A DNA stretch of 8,151 nt from Polynucleobacter meluiroseus (GTDB lineage: Bacteria > Bacteroidota > Bacteroidia > Flavobacteriales_D > Crocinitomicaceae). The position numbers and the translations under genes were made by a program. Within the stretch, counting starts at the first letter, position 1, and each line of letters opens with the position of its first letter. This document shows positions 6,884 to 8,151 of this stretch, one piece after another. The notes beneath the pieces are model-generated. The model was not told where the DNA came from and searched no databases. It saw only the letters and a list, made by a program, of their open reading frames with translations. The stretch covers positions 1 through 8,151 of the forward strand of contig CALQBB020000021.1 of the NCBI GenBank assembly GCA_943328715.2, written 5' to 3'.

Positions 6884-6928
6884 TTTCTCCGCTCTATTCC
6901 CCGCTCTCGCTCTGTTCCTCGCTCTATT
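6873..6928 (-). repeat. Short degenerate direct-repeat array in the tRNA 3' trailer
   Basis: Read on the minus strand, contiguous units are AATAGAGCGAGG (6928-6917), AACAGAGCGAGAGCGGGG (6916-6899, with an internal GAGCG duplication) and AATAGAGCGGAG (6898-6887). A more diverged unit, AAACAGAATGGGAG (6886-6873), doubles as one arm of the neighbouring hairpin. The consensus is AAYAGAGCGRGG. The array begins 4 bases beyond the tRNA 3' end and is strictly purine-rich on one strand apart from the Y and C positions. Function is unknown. Confidence 0.6.
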
Positions 6929-6932
6929 TTAG

Positions 6933-7004
6933 TAGCCCCGCCAGGAATCGAACCTGGATCGAGCGTTTAGGAAACGCTTATTCTATCCGTTGAACTACAG
7001 GGCT
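6933..7004 (-). tRNA. tRNA-Arg (anticodon CCT)
   Basis: The 72-base minus-strand sequence folds as a full cloverleaf. The acceptor stem is AGCCCTG with CGGGGCT, including one T-G pair. The D stem is GTTC/GAAT, and the anticodon stem is AGCGT/ACGCT around loop TTCCTAA. The T stem is CCAGG/CCTGG with loop TTCGATT, and the discriminator is A. The anticodon CCT reads the AGG arginine codon. The 3' CCA is not encoded and must be added after transcription. The first two bases of the mature tRNA are also the last two bases of the TAG stop codon of the upstream glycosyltransferase gene, so the tRNA is probably cut from a shared transcript by RNase P. Confidence 0.96.
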
Positions 7005-8151
7005 ATTTCTGTGTTAAAACCTCCCAAACTTGATTCGCCGCAAGGTCCCAACTGAATTGAGAAGAACGTTCTTTTGCTTTTTCCGATAAACTCGAATGCA
7101 ATGCGGAATCTTCGGCCAATTGGATCATTTTATTGGTAATGTCGTTGATAGAAAATGGATCACAATAAATGGCAGCATCACCGGCGATTTCCGGTAAGCA
7201 ACTCGTATCGGCGCTGATAATCGGCACGCCACAACGCATGGCTTCGACCAATGGAATCCCAAATCCCTCAAAGTAAGGAACGTAACTGAGTGCAAAGGCT
7301 GCACCTGTGACACGACTTAATTCACTCGTAGATAGATGTCCAAGGAAATGAACACGTTCTTTCGTATCTGTCGTCAAATTGAATCCTTCCTGTTTCCACA
7401 TCGCATTGCCAACAATAACCAAATCGATTTCTGAATTGGTCAAACTGAATGCTGAAAAAGCCTCTACTAAACGCTTTACATTCTTGCGTGGATGGAGAGA
7501 ACCTACAAATAAAAAATACGCTTTGTTTTTAGAAAATTCGTTTCGCGTTGCACGAATTTCTTCCGTGCTCAATACACGAAATTCATCACTAATTCCATTA
7601 TAGACAACGGAGATTTTCTCACTAGAAATCCCATATGTATCCTCGATATCCTTTTTTGAAAAGTTCGAAACAGTTAATATATGCTGTGCTTTCCGAGCGA
7701 ATTTTGGAAAAAATGAACGGAAATAAATAGACACGAGCCAAGGTAAGTCCTTGGGGTAATGTTCGAAGTTTAAATCGTGAATAGTCGCAATTTGCTGCAC
7801 CTTGGAACCCAGGGAACAAAATCCATCTGGAGACCAAAGAAGATCGATTTGGTATTTTTTCATCGCTCTTTTCAAACTCCATTCAAACCAAAGAATCCAC
7901 AAAAGCGGATGACGTGTTGGTGGATACAAGACCACTGTTTGAACGTTTCTTGGAAAGACAAATTTGGAATCAACCGGACGATCGAAAAATAATACAAACG
8001 ATTGTTCTGGATGGTTTACCGTGATTCTTTTAACGAGTTCATAGGAGTAATTACCAAAACCTTCCATTTTGGAGCCGAGTATGTTTCGAGCGTTAATTCC
8101 TATGATCAAAATACTAAAATTGATGGATGTAATTTGTTCTTTTTTCTTGTC
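7003..8151 (-). CDS. GT4-family glycosyltransferase (5' end probably just outside window)
   Basis: This GT-B-fold glycosyltransferase of family GT4 transfers a sugar from an activated nucleotide donor, typically in the cytoplasm during glycan assembly. Counting from a TTG at 8109, 368 residues are visible. They include GINARN (4-9), ATIHDLNFEHYP (108-119), TVSNFSKKDI (146-155), VVYNGI (168-173) and the donor-domain motif VGSLHPRKN (202-210). EGFGIPLVE (281-289) gives the EX7E pair Glu281/Glu289, followed by CGVPII and CLPEIAG. The frame remains open for 14 more codons to the right edge (DKKKEQITSINFSI), with no stop, and the TTG has no visible ribosome site. The true start therefore probably lies a few codons beyond the window. 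The stop TAG (7005-7003) overlaps the tRNA by two bases. The HD plus EGFGIP pattern is common in mannosyl- and rhamnosyl-type GT4 enzymes, but the sugar is not determined. Confidence 0.93.
   Translation of the reverse strand, partial: DKKKEQITSINFSILIIGINARNILGSKMEGFGNYSYELVKRITVNHPEQSFVLFFDRPVDSKFVFPRNVQTVVLYPPTRHPLLWILWFEWSLKRAMKKYQIDLLWSPDGFCSLGSKVQQIATIHDLNFEHYPKDLPWLVSIYFRSFFPKFARKAQHILTVSNFSKKDIEDTYGISSEKISVVYNGISDEFRVLSTEEIRATRNEFSKNKAYFLFVGSLHPRKNVKRLVEAFSAFSLTNSEIDLVIVGNAMWKQEGFNLTTDTKERVHFLGHLSTSELSRVTGAAFALSYVPYFEGFGIPLVEAMRCGVPIISADTSCLPEIAGDAAIYCDPFSINDITNKMIQLAEDSALHSSLSEKAKERSSQFSWDLAANQVWEVLTQK

Noticed and set aside
6873..6928. CRISPR array
   Set aside because: The units are only 12-18 bases, directly adjacent and without spacers, and no cas gene is present.
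6933..7004. Integrated mobile element at the tRNA
   Set aside because: No integrase, transposase or duplicated tRNA 3' end is visible in the window; only the short repeat array lies next to it.
8107..8109. TTG as the true start of the GT4 glycosyltransferase
   Set aside because: The frame is open to the right window edge and no ribosome site is visible, so an upstream start outside the window is more likely.

Overview
The window looks like a chromosomal segment of a Bacteroidota bacterium, probably of the Flavobacteriales. The evidence is moderately AT-rich DNA, almost no Shine-Dalgarno sequences before the starts, candidate promoters of the Bacteroidota type (TTTG, then TAnnTTTG), and protein families common in that phylum. 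The genus-level identity is not resolvable from the sequence alone.

Layout. Positions 1-2743 hold two minus-strand genes 4 bases apart: a signal-peptide-bearing SGNH esterase of the sialate O-acetylesterase family, then a polytopic membrane protein resembling GT-C/YfhO-type glycosyltransferases, which runs off the left edge. A short divergent intergenic region (2744-2907) carries a candidate promoter in each direction. Rightward, 2908-6497 hold three closely spaced plus-strand genes: an OafA-type acyltransferase-3 membrane protein, a membrane-anchored SGNH esterase of CE2-like architecture, and an Ntn-type cysteine hydrolase fused to four C-terminal membrane segments. The stretch 6498-6932 has no intact gene. 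It carries what looks like a frameshifted gene remnant, an imperfect hairpin and a small array of degenerate repeats. From the right edge, a minus-strand GT4 glycosyltransferase reads leftward, and its TAG stop codon shares two bases with the 5' end of a tRNA-Arg(CCT).

Together the genes suggest modification of a cell-envelope or secreted glycan. A cytoplasmic GT4 enzyme and a GT-C-like membrane protein could add sugars, the acyltransferase could add acyl groups at the membrane, and two extracytoplasmic esterases could remove or transfer them. The Ntn hydrolase would cut amide bonds in the same compartment. The shared pathway is inference from gene order and family; no substrate is visible. 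The most unusual items are the Ntn-hydrolase/four-TM fusion, the acyltransferase-esterase pair, the stop-codon/tRNA overlap, the repeat array beside the tRNA, and a perfect 14-bp inverted repeat inside the first gene.
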